Shown here piece after piece: positions 29,958 to 40,782 of a stretch of DNA of 64,000 nt. The stretch lies in NCBI GenBank assembly GCA_949987565.1, contig OX465114.1, positions 4,430,832 through 4,494,831 on the forward strand, in the 5' to 3' direction. The notes under the pieces were generated by a model, which searched no databases, had not been told where the DNA came from, and worked only from the letters and a program-made list of their open reading frames with translations. The position numbers and the translations under genes are program-made. The stretch comes from Luidia sarsii (taxonomy: Eukaryota > Echinodermata > Asteroidea > Paxillosida > Luidiidae). Each line of letters opens with the position of its first letter. Within the stretch, counting starts at the first letter, position 1.

Positions 29958-30088
29958 TTCTAGTCCGAGTAACTTGGACCCTTACAATCACCCTTTAAAA
30001 AGAAAATGACGGGTCGGGCGACTATTATTTTTAAAGGGCAATATTATTGTAATTTGTAAGGGTCCAAGTTACTCGATCGGACTACGAA
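29958..30088. mobile_element. MITE with AGTAACTTGGAC ends, copy 3
   Basis: The left end TAGTCCGAGTAACTTGGACC mirrors GGTCCAAGTTACTCGATCGGACTA at the right. About 130 bp. Confidence 0.78.
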
Positions 30089-30126
30089 TGTTCACTTAAG
30101 TTATTCATTATTGAATTATTCCTTAC

Positions 30127-30230
30127 CAAGTGAATATGTAACTTCTGCATGAGCTTCAATAACTGAAACAGTCGAAAGAATCTTATCTGGAGACTTTCCG
30201 GCCAGAGTGCTAAGAAACTCCGTGAGAAAA
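30127..30230 (-). CDS. Probable orphan exon of an unidentified host gene
   Basis: Flanked by AG (acceptor, after 30231) and GTAAGG (donor, before 30127). One frame reads FLTEFLSTLAGKSPDKIL and STVSVIEAHAEVTYSL without a stop, and its composition is that of ordinary protein, not transposon relics. I do not recognise the protein. The acceptor's pyrimidine tract is poor, which lowers confidence. No other exon could be linked. Confidence 0.4.
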
Positions 30231-30460
30231 CTATTATATCACTTTATTTATTACTGATTAGTTACATTACTGATTTGCCTTTGTTTACATCCGTAGTCAT
30301 CGTATTCGTAGCCGCTAACTGCAAACGGTCGCGCCAGTATCACAATCGATTACGTCACTGACCTTTGAACTAGAGTGCTAGGTCAATGAAAATGAATTAT
30401 GCAACAACTAAAAGATTGATATTCAATGCACTGCGCATGTCTTGTTAAAAGGTAACCGTA

Positions 30461-30855
30461 TATCCTCCAGTTACCGGTTTTCGACGATATAAGGCCTTTT
30501 CTTCAAGCTGACCTATGTGAACGAAAGTATCACACTAAAAGAGCTCTCAGTCACTTTTTCCACACCACAGACTATTAGAATAATCATGGAGATTGTTGAT
30601 CAAGCCTAGCTGTCCCGCGCCGCACCGCACAGTAAGTATCGTGACCTATTTAGGACGGTGGTGTTTAGTAAGATCCCAGTGCAGCCAAACGCAAAATAAA
30701 TTCTTAAAACAACTCAAATGCTGTGTGGCACTGTAAAATTCTTCCCCGTATGTTTTTTGGGGGGTTCATCTTTCGGTTTTTTTTTTCGACACTGCTTCTA
30801 ACACTTTCCTCAAAACATTCATAATTTATGCTTAAAACTTATTGGTTTGCATTAA
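30461..30855 (+). mobile_element. TATCCTCC family, 5' part only
   Basis: Matches the first 390 bp of the 1-kb family (TATCCTCCAGTTACCGGTTT start). It is more diverged than the other copies and stops inside the element. Confidence 0.75.
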
Positions 30856-30947
30856 TTTGGTCACATTGCTCAGTGAGCCACTTTGCGATGGGGAAGTTGG
30901 ATTGACTTTTTTTTATCACCTATAAACTCCAAATTTCCCTTCATGCT

Positions 30948-31682
30948 TGTTCCAGAAGAATGACCATTGAAAGAGTCTATTTCCTTGACATGTGTCTTGC
31001 AAACGAGGTACACTTCGAGGTACACTTAAATGTACCAAATTAGTGGGAGGTGAAGTGTCCAAAGGGGGAACCTCTGCTCGGACAATGAAGTCACGCAGGT
31101 TACGGGGCGCCTGAAAGCCAAAACAGGCGAATTTGGAATGGCATCAGCCAGACGATCTGAAGTGTGGAGAATATGGTGGTTTTCCTTAGTTATCTTCCTG
31201 AGAGGAGGAAGAGAAGGGAGGTAGGAAGTATAACTATAAATTGTCCTTGGGACCTGGTGGCTTTTGTTTGAGTGCCGAATTTCTGGAAATGGAATAGGCT
31301 TTAGCAACTTGAATGGAGTTCTTCACTTGGCAATAGCAACCAAGTTACTGGCCCATACACGTGTATGGCGGCGAAAGTCAGACTCATTGCAACATATGAG
31401 CCTCAATCTGAGGGCCTGGCTGTAATTAGCTATACCAGTCTTACGTACAGTGGCTGGGGTGACAACTGGAGGCATAGAGATATTGATGAGTGTCGGTGGG
31501 CTTAGAATACATCAGTAGTAAGTGTGTCGAGGTCTTTTCGGACGGTGACATCCAGAAAGTGGGTCTGCTGGAGAGAGAGTGTTCCCACGTGAATTTGATA
31601 GTGATGTGCAAGGAATTGATGTGGTCAAAGAAGGCATTCAAGCTACTAGTACTACCGTCCCTAGTCCAAATGAAGAAAACGT
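30948..31682 (-). pseudogene. PLE-A internal fragment, decayed
   Basis: Minus-strand similarity to the central part of the PLE-A ORF: FFDHINSLHITIKFTWEHSL, then YSKPTDTHQYL, then LPPLRKITKENHHILHTSDR. Several indels and stops are present. Its upstream end is cut by the adjacent GATC-array fragment. Confidence 0.85.
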
Positions 31683-31872
31683 GCGTTTACACCTGATCCC
31701 GCGAGGAGGATCAGATCCCGCGAGGGCGATCAAAGGGCGATCAACGCAAGTGTAAACGCTACGCGGGATCTGATCCTGCGGTTTTCGGCGACCACATCCG
31801 GCCCTTGCCTGGAAAAACGCGCGAAAACAAGCATCTTGCGTGTACGTGTGCAGAACATGTTCAGTGTACGTG
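31683..31872 (+). mobile_element. GATC-array element, left-end fragment
   Basis: GCGTTTACACCTGATCCCGC, GCGATCAAAGG and ACGCGAAAACAAGCATC match 13514-13800 with internal deletion. It is wedged between the PLE fragment and the next repeat. Confidence 0.8.
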
Positions 31873-32903
31873 TATCCTCCAATAACCGGTTTTCGACGAT
31901 ATAAGGACTTTTCTTCAAACTGAACAATGTGGACGAAAGTATCACACTAAAAGAGGTCCGAGTCACTTTGTCCACACCACAGACTATTAGAATAATCATA
32001 AAGAAGGTTGATCAAGCCTGTCACTTCCGTAAGATTACCCGGTTTTGTTGACGTCCGCGGCGCACCGCGCAGTAAGCATCGTCACCTATTTTCGTCGGTG
32101 GTGTTAGTAAGGTGTCCCAGTGCAGCCAAACGCAAAATAAATTCTTAAAATAACTCAAAATGCTGTGTGGCACTGTAAAATTCTTCCCTGTATGTTTTTT
32201 TTGTGTTCATCTTTGTTTTTGTTTTTCCACACTGCTTCTATCACTTTCCTCAAATCATTCATAATTTATGTTTAAAACGTATTGGTCTTGTTGACGTCTT
32301 CTTTTGTGACGTTTAAAAAAAACTCCACAATCCTCTTTCTCACTGCTTCTTCAGTTATGACCTTTCCCAATGTCACTCCAGAGACACATTTTCTCCTTCT
32401 TGGTACTTTCTCTAGCTGCCCTTTAATTTTTTATTTTTTTTATAAAAGCCTATTGGGCCATGTTACTTTTTGTCTTTAAATAATAATAAAAAAAATATTT
32501 AAAAAATTATATAAGCGAGACGCCCTATAGTAGCCTCCATAGTTTTTACCCAGAACGGACTGCCTCAAGTTGCGTGATATATTTTTTTTCTACGGACGGA
32601 TGTTGGGGTTTGTTATGGTAAACTCAGATTTTTTTTAGGACCAACAATAAAGAAAACTGGAGCTTCGAAGCAACTGCCAATTTTGTACCTAGGAAAATAC
32701 ACCCCTAAAGAGCAACTTTTTGAATTACACGAGTTTGGCCTACTGGAAAAGCCTTAACTTTTCACATTTTCGGTGACGGACAAGAGCAGGAAACAGTCAA
32801 TAAGATACGAAGTCTGAGATCGTTATACGGAGTCGTTTTCATCGTGCGATGTGAGTTAGAAGGCTAAGCGTCGAAAACGTGTAGCGTCGAAAACGGGGGT
32901 TTC
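31873..32903 (+). mobile_element. TATCCTCC family copy, head-to-head with next
   Basis: Nearly full 1-kb copy starting TATCCTCCAATAACCGGTTT. It lacks the last bases (TTCCCACGATA) because it is fused to an inverted copy. No transposase is recognised. Confidence 0.82.
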
Positions 32904-33560
32904 GACGCTTAGCCTTCTAACTCACATCGCACGATGAAAACAACTTCGTATAACGATCTCAGACTTCGTATCTTACAGTTGGTTTCCTGCTCTTGTCCGT
33001 CACCGAAAATGTGGAAAGTTAAGGCTTCTCCAGTAGGCCAAACTCGTGTGATTCAAAAAGTTCCTCTTTTGGGGTCTATTTTCCTAGGTACAAAATTGGC
33101 AGTTGCTTCGAAGCTTCAGTTTTCTTTATTGTTGCTCCTAAAAAAAATCTATAGGGCGTCTCGCTTATATAATTTGTTTTAATATATTTATTATTATTAT
33201 TTAAAGACAAAAAGTAACATGGCCCAATAGGCTTTTATAAAAAATGAAAAAAAATAAAAGGACAGCTAGAGAAAGTACCAAGAAGGAGGAAATGTGTCTC
33301 TGGAGTGACATTGGGAAAGGTCATAACTGAAGAAGCAGTGAGAAAGAGGATTGTGGAGTTTTTTTAAACGTCACAAAAGAAGACACCAACCAGACCAATA
33401 CGTTTTAAGCATAATTTATGAATGATTTGAGGAAGGTGTTAGAAGCAGTGTCGAAAAAAAAAAAGATGAACACAAAAAAACACACAGGGAAGAATTTTAC
33501 AGTGCCACACAGCATTTTGAGTTATTTTAAGAATTTATTTTGCGTTTGGCTGCACTTGGA
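32904..33560 (-). mobile_element. TATCCTCC family copy, inverted and truncated
   Basis: Mirror of 31873-32903 starting TTTCGACGCTTAGCC. With the preceding copy it forms a palindrome of about 1.3 kb. It is truncated before the CACTTACTG-side end and joined to a GATC-array end. Confidence 0.8.
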
Positions 33561-33577
33561 CCTAAACACCCACGACG

Positions 33578-33678
33578 ATCACCACGCGCGATCAACGCGG
33601 GATCAGGATCAAGTGTAAACGCGGCACTGGATCAGATCCTCCGTGACCGCAGGATCTGATCCTCCTCGCGGGATCAGG
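33578..33678. mobile_element. GATC-array element, terminal fragment
   Basis: CGCGCGATCAACGCGGGATC, AGTGTAAACGC and GGATCAGATCCTCCGTGACC match the right end of the outer element (20025-20110). Confidence 0.75.
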
Positions 33679-33719
33679 TAATCCAAGGACGCGGGCATGG
33701 AACCTCAATGCATGAGCAT

Positions 33720-33957
33720 GCGTTCCTCAAGGTCACCCATCCATGAAAGTCAATGGATCACTGGCTCGGCAGTAGAACGAGCCTGGCTCGACAGTAGAAA
33801 GAGAACTTGTGTTCAAAGTCAATGGAGCACTGGCTGGTCAGTAGAATCATCCATGGTAGAATGAACCTGGCTCGACAGTAGAAAGATAACTTGTGTTCAA
33901 AGTCAGTGGAACACTGGCTCGGCAGTAGAACGAGCCTGGCTCGACAGTAGAAAGTGG
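33720..33957. repeat. Imperfect tandem repeat with CTGGCTCGACAGTAGAAAG core
   Basis: Three units of about 75 bp (CAAAGTCAATGG-CACTGGCT-CAGTAGAA). Noncoding. Confidence 0.75.
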
Positions 33958-34139
33958 TAATTCAGGTCAACTCGTACCTTGGTCAACTCGTACCTTCATT
34001 TATTAGTCAACTCGTACCTCCGTTTTAAGTTTCACACATTATACCGTAATTATGACAACATTACAAGGGCCACGTACTGTACACTGAAAAAATTGAGCCC
34101 ATTGCACAATCGATTTGCTGGAGGAAGAATTGGAAAACA

Positions 34140-35010
34140 GTTTCTGCCGTGATGTCGCCGACGTCACTCATGACCAAACTTGATGCCCAATTATTAAATG
34201 CAGCGATTAGCCGCCACTATACTGAAACCTCTGTCAGTCTGTGATGTCGCCGACGTCACCACTCGCGACCTCACTGTGGGCCAAATTGTTAAAGGGGAAT
34301 GCAACCCAAGAAATAGAGTTTGCTAATCCAATTGGGTGTTAAAAACAACCTACAAGGCTACAATTACCTATGAGTCACTGACGTACGATTTTCATGGAAT
34401 TGTAGGTTGGATATGCGTTTCCGTACGTATATAGCCATCTTTTCGAAGGTGCCGCCGCTGTCTGCTCGTGGTGTGATGTCACGACGAATGACGGCAACCC
34501 ATAGAGCTCAGTCTTTACCTTTCGATGTTAGCAAAGTATCGTAGGTCTAGATGACAAACTATTATGCAGTTTTTACTGAGAAGGATCTCACATGCACGTG
34601 CATGGGAGAATAAGTAAACATTCACGCAGGAACCGAAACGAAAACAATTAGGAAATTCTTGAAGCTGTCGAGGCGGTGAGTTTGGCCCGCAGGTCCTCCT
34701 CCCAATCCTCCTCGGTAAAGCATGGAGGCGAAGTGATCGCTACATTCACATTCACATCATTTCGATTATATTGGGAATTGCTCATGGAAAGTGTTTTCCA
34801 GCATTTTCCAGATGGCATTGTTACAGCCAAAAGCCTGGCAGTACAGCTCGCGAGAGCCGCCACTACTGGAACCTCTGTGATGTCTCCGACGTCACTCATG
34901 AACAAACTTGATGCCCAATTGTTAAATGCAGTGATTAGCCGCCACTACTGGAGCCTCTGTGATGTCGCCGACGTCACTCGCAACCACACTATGGGCCAAT
35001 TTTCACGTAT
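34140..35010. repeat. Diverged repeats with GATGTCGCCGACGTCACTC core
   Basis: GTGATGTCGCCGACGTCACTC occurs at about 34150, 34240, 34878 and 34960, with a flanking GATGCCCAATT-TTAAATGCAG segment at 34171 and 34909. CGACGTCAC is CRE-like. This may be a degraded element carrying promoter-like repeats. Confidence 0.55.
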
Positions 35011-35068
35011 CATTGTGTGTAACCTATAGAAATTGGGGTTGACGATCACTGAGCATGTCCAGAATACT

Positions 35069-35076
35069 ATATAAAG
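35069..35076 (+). promoter_or_regulatory. TATA box-like sequence
   Basis: TATATAAA lies 87 bp before the PHD-like frame. There is no independent start-site evidence. Confidence 0.35.
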
Positions 35077-35155
35077 CTTCGACATTTCTGGAAACGATGT
35101 CTCATGATCTCAGATCAAGATTCAACATCAAGGTTCAGCAACAAGATTCAAGCAG

Positions 35156-35381
35156 TATCCTTGTGTGGTGTGTGTGAAGGCTGTTCGGGTGAACCAGCAT
35201 GGGTTGCAGTATGATACCAATAATCGTTGGCAGCATCGCACCTGCAACACGGGTATTTCACCGGAGCTGTACGAGCGAATGACCGAGGACTCGCTGGAGG
35301 ACATTTGGCACTGCGACTTATGCATGAATTGTTGTTTCCTTTATTTGGTTTGCATTCAGTGTTGCTCCAAACATCTCACGT
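35156..35381 (+). pseudogene. Degenerate PHD-finger-like ORF
   Basis: The frame reads YPCVVCVKAVRVNQHGLQYD, then RWQHRTCNTGISPELYERM, then WHCDLCMNCC. The C-x2-C, W-x-H-x2-C and W-x-C-x2-C positions fit a PHD finger as found in many invertebrate transposon proteins. The middle Cys pair (normally C-x2-C) reads YDTN, so zinc binding would be lost. A stop follows soon after. Confidence 0.5.
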
Positions 35382-35947
35382 AAGGCCGAGGTGCTATGTG
35401 GTGACGAGGTAGAATTTAAAAATTAAACGAAATGAAATTAAATGAAACTGAAGTTTAATTGGAATTATACCGAGTCACCACTAGCACTGAGTCGTTAATG
35501 ACGGGAAAAGTCAATAGAGTCTTGCATTTTCATCACTCTTTCTACTGACGGTCAAAGTAATGCTACCCCATGACGCGCCCCCAGTCGCTCTCGAGCTCGA
35601 CGCTAGACGCCCGGTAATGGCGCACCCGCGGCTAGTGCCCGCGGAGCTTGGCCACCAGGGAGGTAAGAGTAGTCGGAGACTGCGCGCGCTGCCCATCCAT
35701 TGTTGTACGTTTACCTCAGGTGTACTATATACATTGCAAAACTTTGCCCGCGGACTCGACTCCCACCCGCGGCCGGAAAGGTAGCCGATTAATCGGATTG
35801 TAGCTTGGACAAAAAATGCGCTATCGGCTTACGACAGTCCCGTCCCTGGAGGTCTTGGCGGGCATGCACGTACATAATAAATTGCGCGAATAATTTGGCT
35901 ATGGAACAATAATAAATATTGTGCATGTGCGTGTACGTACGTGCGCA

Positions 35948-36042
35948 TAAGTAGTATAACAAATGGCGGTTGTGGAGCGAGGCTCTCTCCACATTCGAGA
36001 ACAATTAAAGTGTCCAAGAACCGCTATTTGTTATACTACTTG
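35948..36042. mobile_element. 95-bp hairpin element
   Basis: AAGTAGTATAACAAATGGCG at the left mirrors CGCTATTTGTTATACTACTT at the right. The loop holds a smaller inverted GGCTCTCTCC-type pair. Confidence 0.6.
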
Positions 36043-36371
36043 ACGAGTTACGATTTACGCCATCTTAGGTCACACATTTTGGTGATGAGAGTGGAGGGAA
36101 AGTTTTTAAAAAAAACCCAGAAATCCTGGTTAATTCTTTTCCGGAGGGGACTTTTTAGTGGGTGTCACAGAAAGGTTACACAAAGCAGCGATTCAAGCTA
36201 CAAGTATTATTATTGTCATAAAAGCATTCTTTTTACCTAACGTAAAACTAAAACATTAGTAAAAGGGAAGATTGTTAATGTTATTTCGCCGCTGCACCTT
36301 TACGTGGATCGTATCTCATGCGCGATCCGACTACGACCCGACTACGATCTGACTGTGCAATCGGGTCACAG

Positions 36372-37863
36372 TTTGGGGTCACAGTCGGATCGTAGAACCC
36401 CGCACGCTGTATGTGTACAATGTACATGTACTGTACATGTACTGTGCATGTCACTGGCGTGCAAAAGTCTGATCGCACTCACATGCGTTTTTTCAAAGAC
36501 CTGTTTTACAGAAAAACTTTCTGAATTTCACATAAAATGTCAAATCTGTGTCATGTGTGTTTATTTTAATCAAATATAATCATATTTCCACGGTGTCAAA
36601 ACATCCAGTAACTCCACGACGACGATGATTTCGCGACAGCTTTTTTCAACGTGCAAAACCGCCATCTTGAATGGCCTCATTACGTATTCATGAGCTCATG
36701 AATATAATTTAAACCAATGGCAACAAAGTGCGCGCAGCGGGAAAGGTTTTCTAATGAATAATTATGAGATGATATGGACCCCATTCGTAAAAATGGACTA
36801 GGCTATTATAGAAGCTGGGTTCGGCTTTGCATTGAGATCGTTCCAGCAACCAACAATGGTGAGGAACGCTCCACTAACCGACTTCAAAAAAGGGGTGTTC
36901 GCAGCATTTCGGCGGGAGGGAATGTCAAACCGCGAAGTCGCAAAACAGATCGCTGTAAGCGAGAATGCTCTTAGATAAAATCTGAGAAAGTTTCAGGAAT
37001 ATGGGAATATGGATGTCCGGCCAAGATCAGGTCATTTACGGGCTTCTACGGATCTACGGAGAGGGACCACAGGCATCTCGGGCGATCGTCCCGACGCACC
37101 CCCTTCCTTAGCTGGCGATCGACTTCGCAAACGTCAGTGGTGTCAGGGTTCACCAAAGCACCGTGTCCTGCCGATTGGCTGAGATCAATCTCTATGGAAG
37201 GGTTGCTGGACACAAGCCCTGCCTTGCAGTTAGCACTGGCACTAGTAAGAGCAAGGAGGTATTAGGCGAGCAGGCGATGATCTGCCCGGACCGTGGCCCG
37301 GTGTCGCGGGTTCTGAATCCGTTCGAGAATTTCCGGGACGATTTGGATCGCTGTTTACAGCGTGAAAAGTGACCCCTAAATACGAACGAATTGTTCCAGA
37401 ATCTCAATTGGATTTGGCATGGACTGGACCTCCAGGTTATCACAAATCACTTGGCTTCAATAACAAGGCACTTTAAAGCCGTCATTGACGCTGGCAGGGC
37501 CTTTACACGTTGCTAAAACGTGGCTAACTTTCGTGTTACTTTCGCGTTTTTATCGTGCACTTGGCGCCGCCATCTTGGATTTTGCCGACTCTCCGTTAAC
37601 TTTGTGCACACCGAAAACAAACACCTTCATATTTTTACACTTTTATCACTTCCAGGGAATGATTCATGGAATATAACGTGATTTTAACAGAATGTGGATA
37701 TTCACAAAGACACTGGTATAGTTTTAATTTGCTTCTTTGTTGATTTTGATGACCAAAATACAAAATGTTTTTTTTGTACGAGTGGGTGCGATCAGACAGA
37801 GTACTGTACATGTACAGTTTGGGGTCACAGTCGGATCGTAGAACCCCGCAAGCTGTATGTGTA
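36372..37863. repeat. Direct repeats of 46 bp flanking a decayed Tc1 region
   Basis: GTTTGGGGTCACAGTCGGAT followed by CGTAGAACCCCGCA-GCTGTATGTGTA is present at 36372-36418 and 37817-37862 in the same orientation. They may be relics of one element split by insertion. Confidence 0.55.
36856..37480 (+). pseudogene. Tc1/mariner transposase remnant
   Basis: ATG at 36856 gives VRNAPLTDFKKGVFAAFRRE, then GMSNREVAKQIAVSENALR, a paired-type helix-turn-helix. After a TAA the frame continues with RPRSGH. The second HTH appears as HQSTVSCRLAEINLYGRVAG in another frame, followed by degraded catalytic sequence with WTGPPGYHKSLG-like residues. Multiple stops and frameshifts make it non-functional. A CAAGGAGGTATTAGG half-hairpin lies inside at 37252. 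Confidence 0.75.
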
Positions 37864-38897
37864 TCGTGGGAACCCCCGTTTTCGACGCTACACGTTTTCG
37901 ACGCTTAGCCTTCTAACTCACATCGCACTATGAAAACAACTCCGTATAACGATCTCAGACTTCGTATCTTACAGTTGGTTTCCTGCTCTTGTCCGTCACC
38001 GAAAATGTGGAAATTTAAGGCTTTTCCAGTAGGCCAAACTCGTGTGATTAAAAAAGTTGCTCTTTTGGGGTCTATTTTCCTAGGTACAAAATTGGCAGTT
38101 GCTTCGAAGCTCCAGTTTTCTTTATTGTTGGTCCTAAAAAAAATCTGAGTTTACCATAACAAACCCCAACATCCGTAGAAAAAAATATATCACGCAACTT
38201 GAGGCAGTCCGTTCTGGGTAAAAACTATGGAGGCTACTATAGGGCGTCTCGCTTATATAATTTTTTAAATATTTTTTATTATTATTATTTAAAGACAAAA
38301 AGTAACATGGCCCAATAGGCTTTTTAAACAAATGAAAAAAATAAAAGAGCAGCTAGAGAAAGTACCAAGAAGGAGGAAATGTGTCTCTTGAGTGAAATTT
38401 GGAAAGGTCATAACTGAAGAAGCAGTGAGAAAGAGGATTGTGGAGTTTTTTTTAAACGTCACAAAAGAAGACATCAACCAGACCAATACGTACGTTTTAA
38501 GCATAAATTATGAATGATTTAAGGAAAGTGTTAGAAGCAGTGTCGAAAAAAAAACAAAGATGAACACAAAAAAACATACAGGGAAGAATTTTACAGTGCC
38601 ACACAGCATTTTGAGTTATTCTAAGAATTTATTTTGCGTTTGGCTGAACTGGGACACCTTACTAGACACCACTGACGAAAATAGGTGACGATGCTTACTG
38701 CGCGGTGCGCCGCGGACGTCAACAAAACCGGGTAATCTCACGGAAGTGACAAGCTTGATCAACCTTCTCTATGATTATTCTAATAGTCTTTGGTGTGGAG
38801 AAAGTGACTGAGACCTCTTTTAGTGTGATACTTTCGTCCACATTGTTCAGTTTGAAGAAAAGTCCTTATATCGTCGAAAACCGGTTATTGGAGGATA
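37862..38897 (-). mobile_element. TATCCTCC family copy, full length
   Basis: It runs from TATCGTGGGAACCCCCGTTT to AACCGGTTATTGGAGGATA. The terminal inverted repeats are imperfect but share TTTTCGACG, and TA is at both ends. A 72-codon frame (37930-38148, MKTTPYNDLRLRILQL) recurs in the 32.9-kb copy. It is not convincingly a transposase. Confidence 0.85.
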
Positions 38898-38990
38898 CAT
38901 GTACTGTGCATGTACAGTACATGTACAGTACATGAACATGTACTGTACATGAACATGTACTGTACATGTACACATGTACACGTATACGAC
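38895..38990. repeat. ACATGTAC-type array
   Basis: ACATGTACTGTACATGAACATG alternation, starting exactly at the end of the TATCCTCC element. Confidence 0.85.
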
Positions 38991-39126
38991 GTCACGCCGA
39001 CTGCCTAATAATTATGTTGAATAATTCATACCAATATGTGACGTAACTGACCTTTAAGGAAAGCTGTACAGTTTCCGATTGTGATAGTGGCCCTACCCTG
39101 TCAAGCTAGCAAAAACGAACTCCAAC

Positions 39127-39204
39127 ATGGCGGACTCCAATGAGGAGAGATTTGACGGCATGCTGATGGCGATGGCACAGCAGCATGAAGGAGGGGTACA
39201 GGAG
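39127..39204 (+). CDS. nudC: nudC first coding exon
   Basis: ATG in context AACATGG is followed by 26 codons coding [19 protein letters not shown] and EGGVQE, then donor GTCAGA. This N terminus ([18 protein letters not shown]) is diagnostic for NudC, the Hsp90-linked nuclear migration protein that supports dynein function. The exon ends in phase 0. No later exon (which should encode an FF-FLRRKTDFF-type stretch) was found up to 64 kb, so the first intron is very long or the exon is a stray copy. A CRE-like TGACGTAAC lies 90 bp upstream. Confidence 0.85.
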
Positions 39205-39225
39205 GTCAGATATGTGTTTATTAGT

Positions 39226-39330
39226 CCGGGTAACTTGGATCCGACTAGTTGTGGTAACCGTAACCCTCATCCTCTGGGCCGAGTAACTTGGACCCTTACA
39301 AAAGTTACATTACAAATACAATCGCCCAAG
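39226..39330. mobile_element. Fragments of AGTAACTTGGAC MITEs
   Basis: GGGTAACTTGGATCC, GTTGTGGTAACCGTAACCCT (a piece of the 28.6-kb foldback end) and GAGTAACTTGGACCCTTACA lie next to each other in the nudC intron. Confidence 0.55.
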
Positions 39331-39339
39331 GTTACTAAA

Positions 39340-39421
39340 TACTACATACTAGTAGTATTAGTTACTACTAAGTACTAGTACTGACTAGTACTACAACTAG
39401 TAGTAGTAGTAGTAGTACTAG
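39340..39421. repeat. (TAG/CTAGTA) microsatellite, left part
   Basis: ACTAGTAGTAGT-type repeats that resume at 40482-40615, so the intervening element was inserted into the array. Confidence 0.85.
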
Positions 39422-40481
39422 TATCCTCCAATAACCGGTTTTCGACGATATAAGGACTTTTCTTCAAACTGAACAATGTGGACGAAAGTATCACACTAAA
39501 ACAAAAAAGATGTCTCAGTCACTTTGTCCACACCACAGACTAGTATTACTATTAGAATAATCATAGAGAAGGTTGATCAAGCCTGTCACTTCCGTAAGAT
39601 TACCCGGTTTTGTTGACGTCCGCGGCGCACCGCGCAGTAAGCATCGTCACCTATTTTCGTCAGTGGTATTTAGTAAGGTGTCCCATTGTAGCCAAACGCA
39701 AAATAAATTCTTAAATTAACTCAAAATGCTGTGTGGCACTAGTATTAAATTCTTCCCTGTATGTTTTTTTGTGTTCATCTTTGTTTTTGTTTTTCCACAC
39801 TGCTTCTAACACCTTCCTCAAATCATTCATAATTTATGCTTAAAACGTATTACTATTGGTCTTGTTGATGTCTTCTTTTGTGACGTTTAAAAAAAACTCC
39901 ACAATCCTCTTTCTCACTGCTTCTTCAGTTATAACCTTTCCAAATTTCACTCAAGAGACACATTTCCTCCTTCTTGGTACTTTCTCTAGCTGCTCTTTTA
40001 TTTTTTTTCATTTTTTTAAAAAGCCTATTGGGCCATGTTACTTTTTGTCTTTAAAGAATAATAAAAAAAAATATTTAAAAAATTATATAAGCGAGACGCC
40101 CTATAGTAGCCTCCATAGTTTTTACCCAGAACGGACTGCCTCAAGTTGCGTGATATATTTTTTTCTACGGATGTTGGGGTTTGTTATGGTACACTCAGAT
40201 TTTTTTTAGGACCAACAATAAAGAAAACTGGAGCTTCGAAGCAACTGCCAATTTTGTACCTAGGAAAATAGACCCCTAAAGAGCAACTTTTTGAATAACA
40301 CGAGTTTAGCCTACTGGAAAAGCCTTAAATTTCCACATTTTCGGTGACGGACAAGATCAGGAAACCAACTGTAAGATATGAAGTCTGAGATCGTTATACG
40401 GAGTTGTTTTCATAGTGCGATGTGAGTTAGAAGGCTAAGCGTCGAAAACGTGTAGCGTCGAAAACGGGGGTTCCCACGATA
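39422..40481 (+). mobile_element. TATCCTCC family copy inserted in microsatellite
   Basis: Full-length copy from TATCCTCCAATAACC to TTCCCACGATA, flanked by CTAG. Compared with other copies it has three small gains resembling TAGTATTACT (about 39543, 39741, 39850). Confidence 0.85.
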
Positions 40482-40615
40482 CTAGTAGTACTCATACTAG
40501 TAGTAGTACTAGTAGTAGTACTAGTAGTAGTACTAGTAGTAGTAGTACTAGTAGTACTACTACTAGTACTACTAGTACTAGTACAAGTAGTACTACAGTA
40601 CTGCTACTGCTAGCT
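40482..40615. repeat. (TAG/CTAGTA) microsatellite, right part
   Basis: ACTAGTAGTAGTACTAGTAG-type repeats, self-complementary in part. Confidence 0.88.
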
Positions 40616-40669
40616 ATAAGGTCCACTCCAAGCTACTCTGACTACATTCTTCCGAATGTCTCCGCAACA

Positions 40670-40782
40670 ACTGAACTAGGACCCGACAAGTCACCCTTTT
40701 TTTTATCGAATGTTGACGGGTCACCTGTCCCTTAAAATTTCAAAATTCGATAAAAAAGTTACTTGTTGGGTCCAAGTTACTC
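40670..40782. mobile_element. MITE with AAGTTACT end, copy 4
   Basis: GACCCGACAAGTCACCC at the left and GTTACTTGTTGGGTCC at the right around an inverted ATCGAATGTTGACG/AAATTTCAAAATTCGAT pair. It is related to the 28461 copy. Confidence 0.6.

Noticed and set aside
39856..40209. 117-residue frame inside the TATCCTCC element as a transposase
   Set aside because: It is not maintained in the other copies, is hydrophobic and shows no catalytic motif. The opposite-strand 72-residue frame is also unconvincing.
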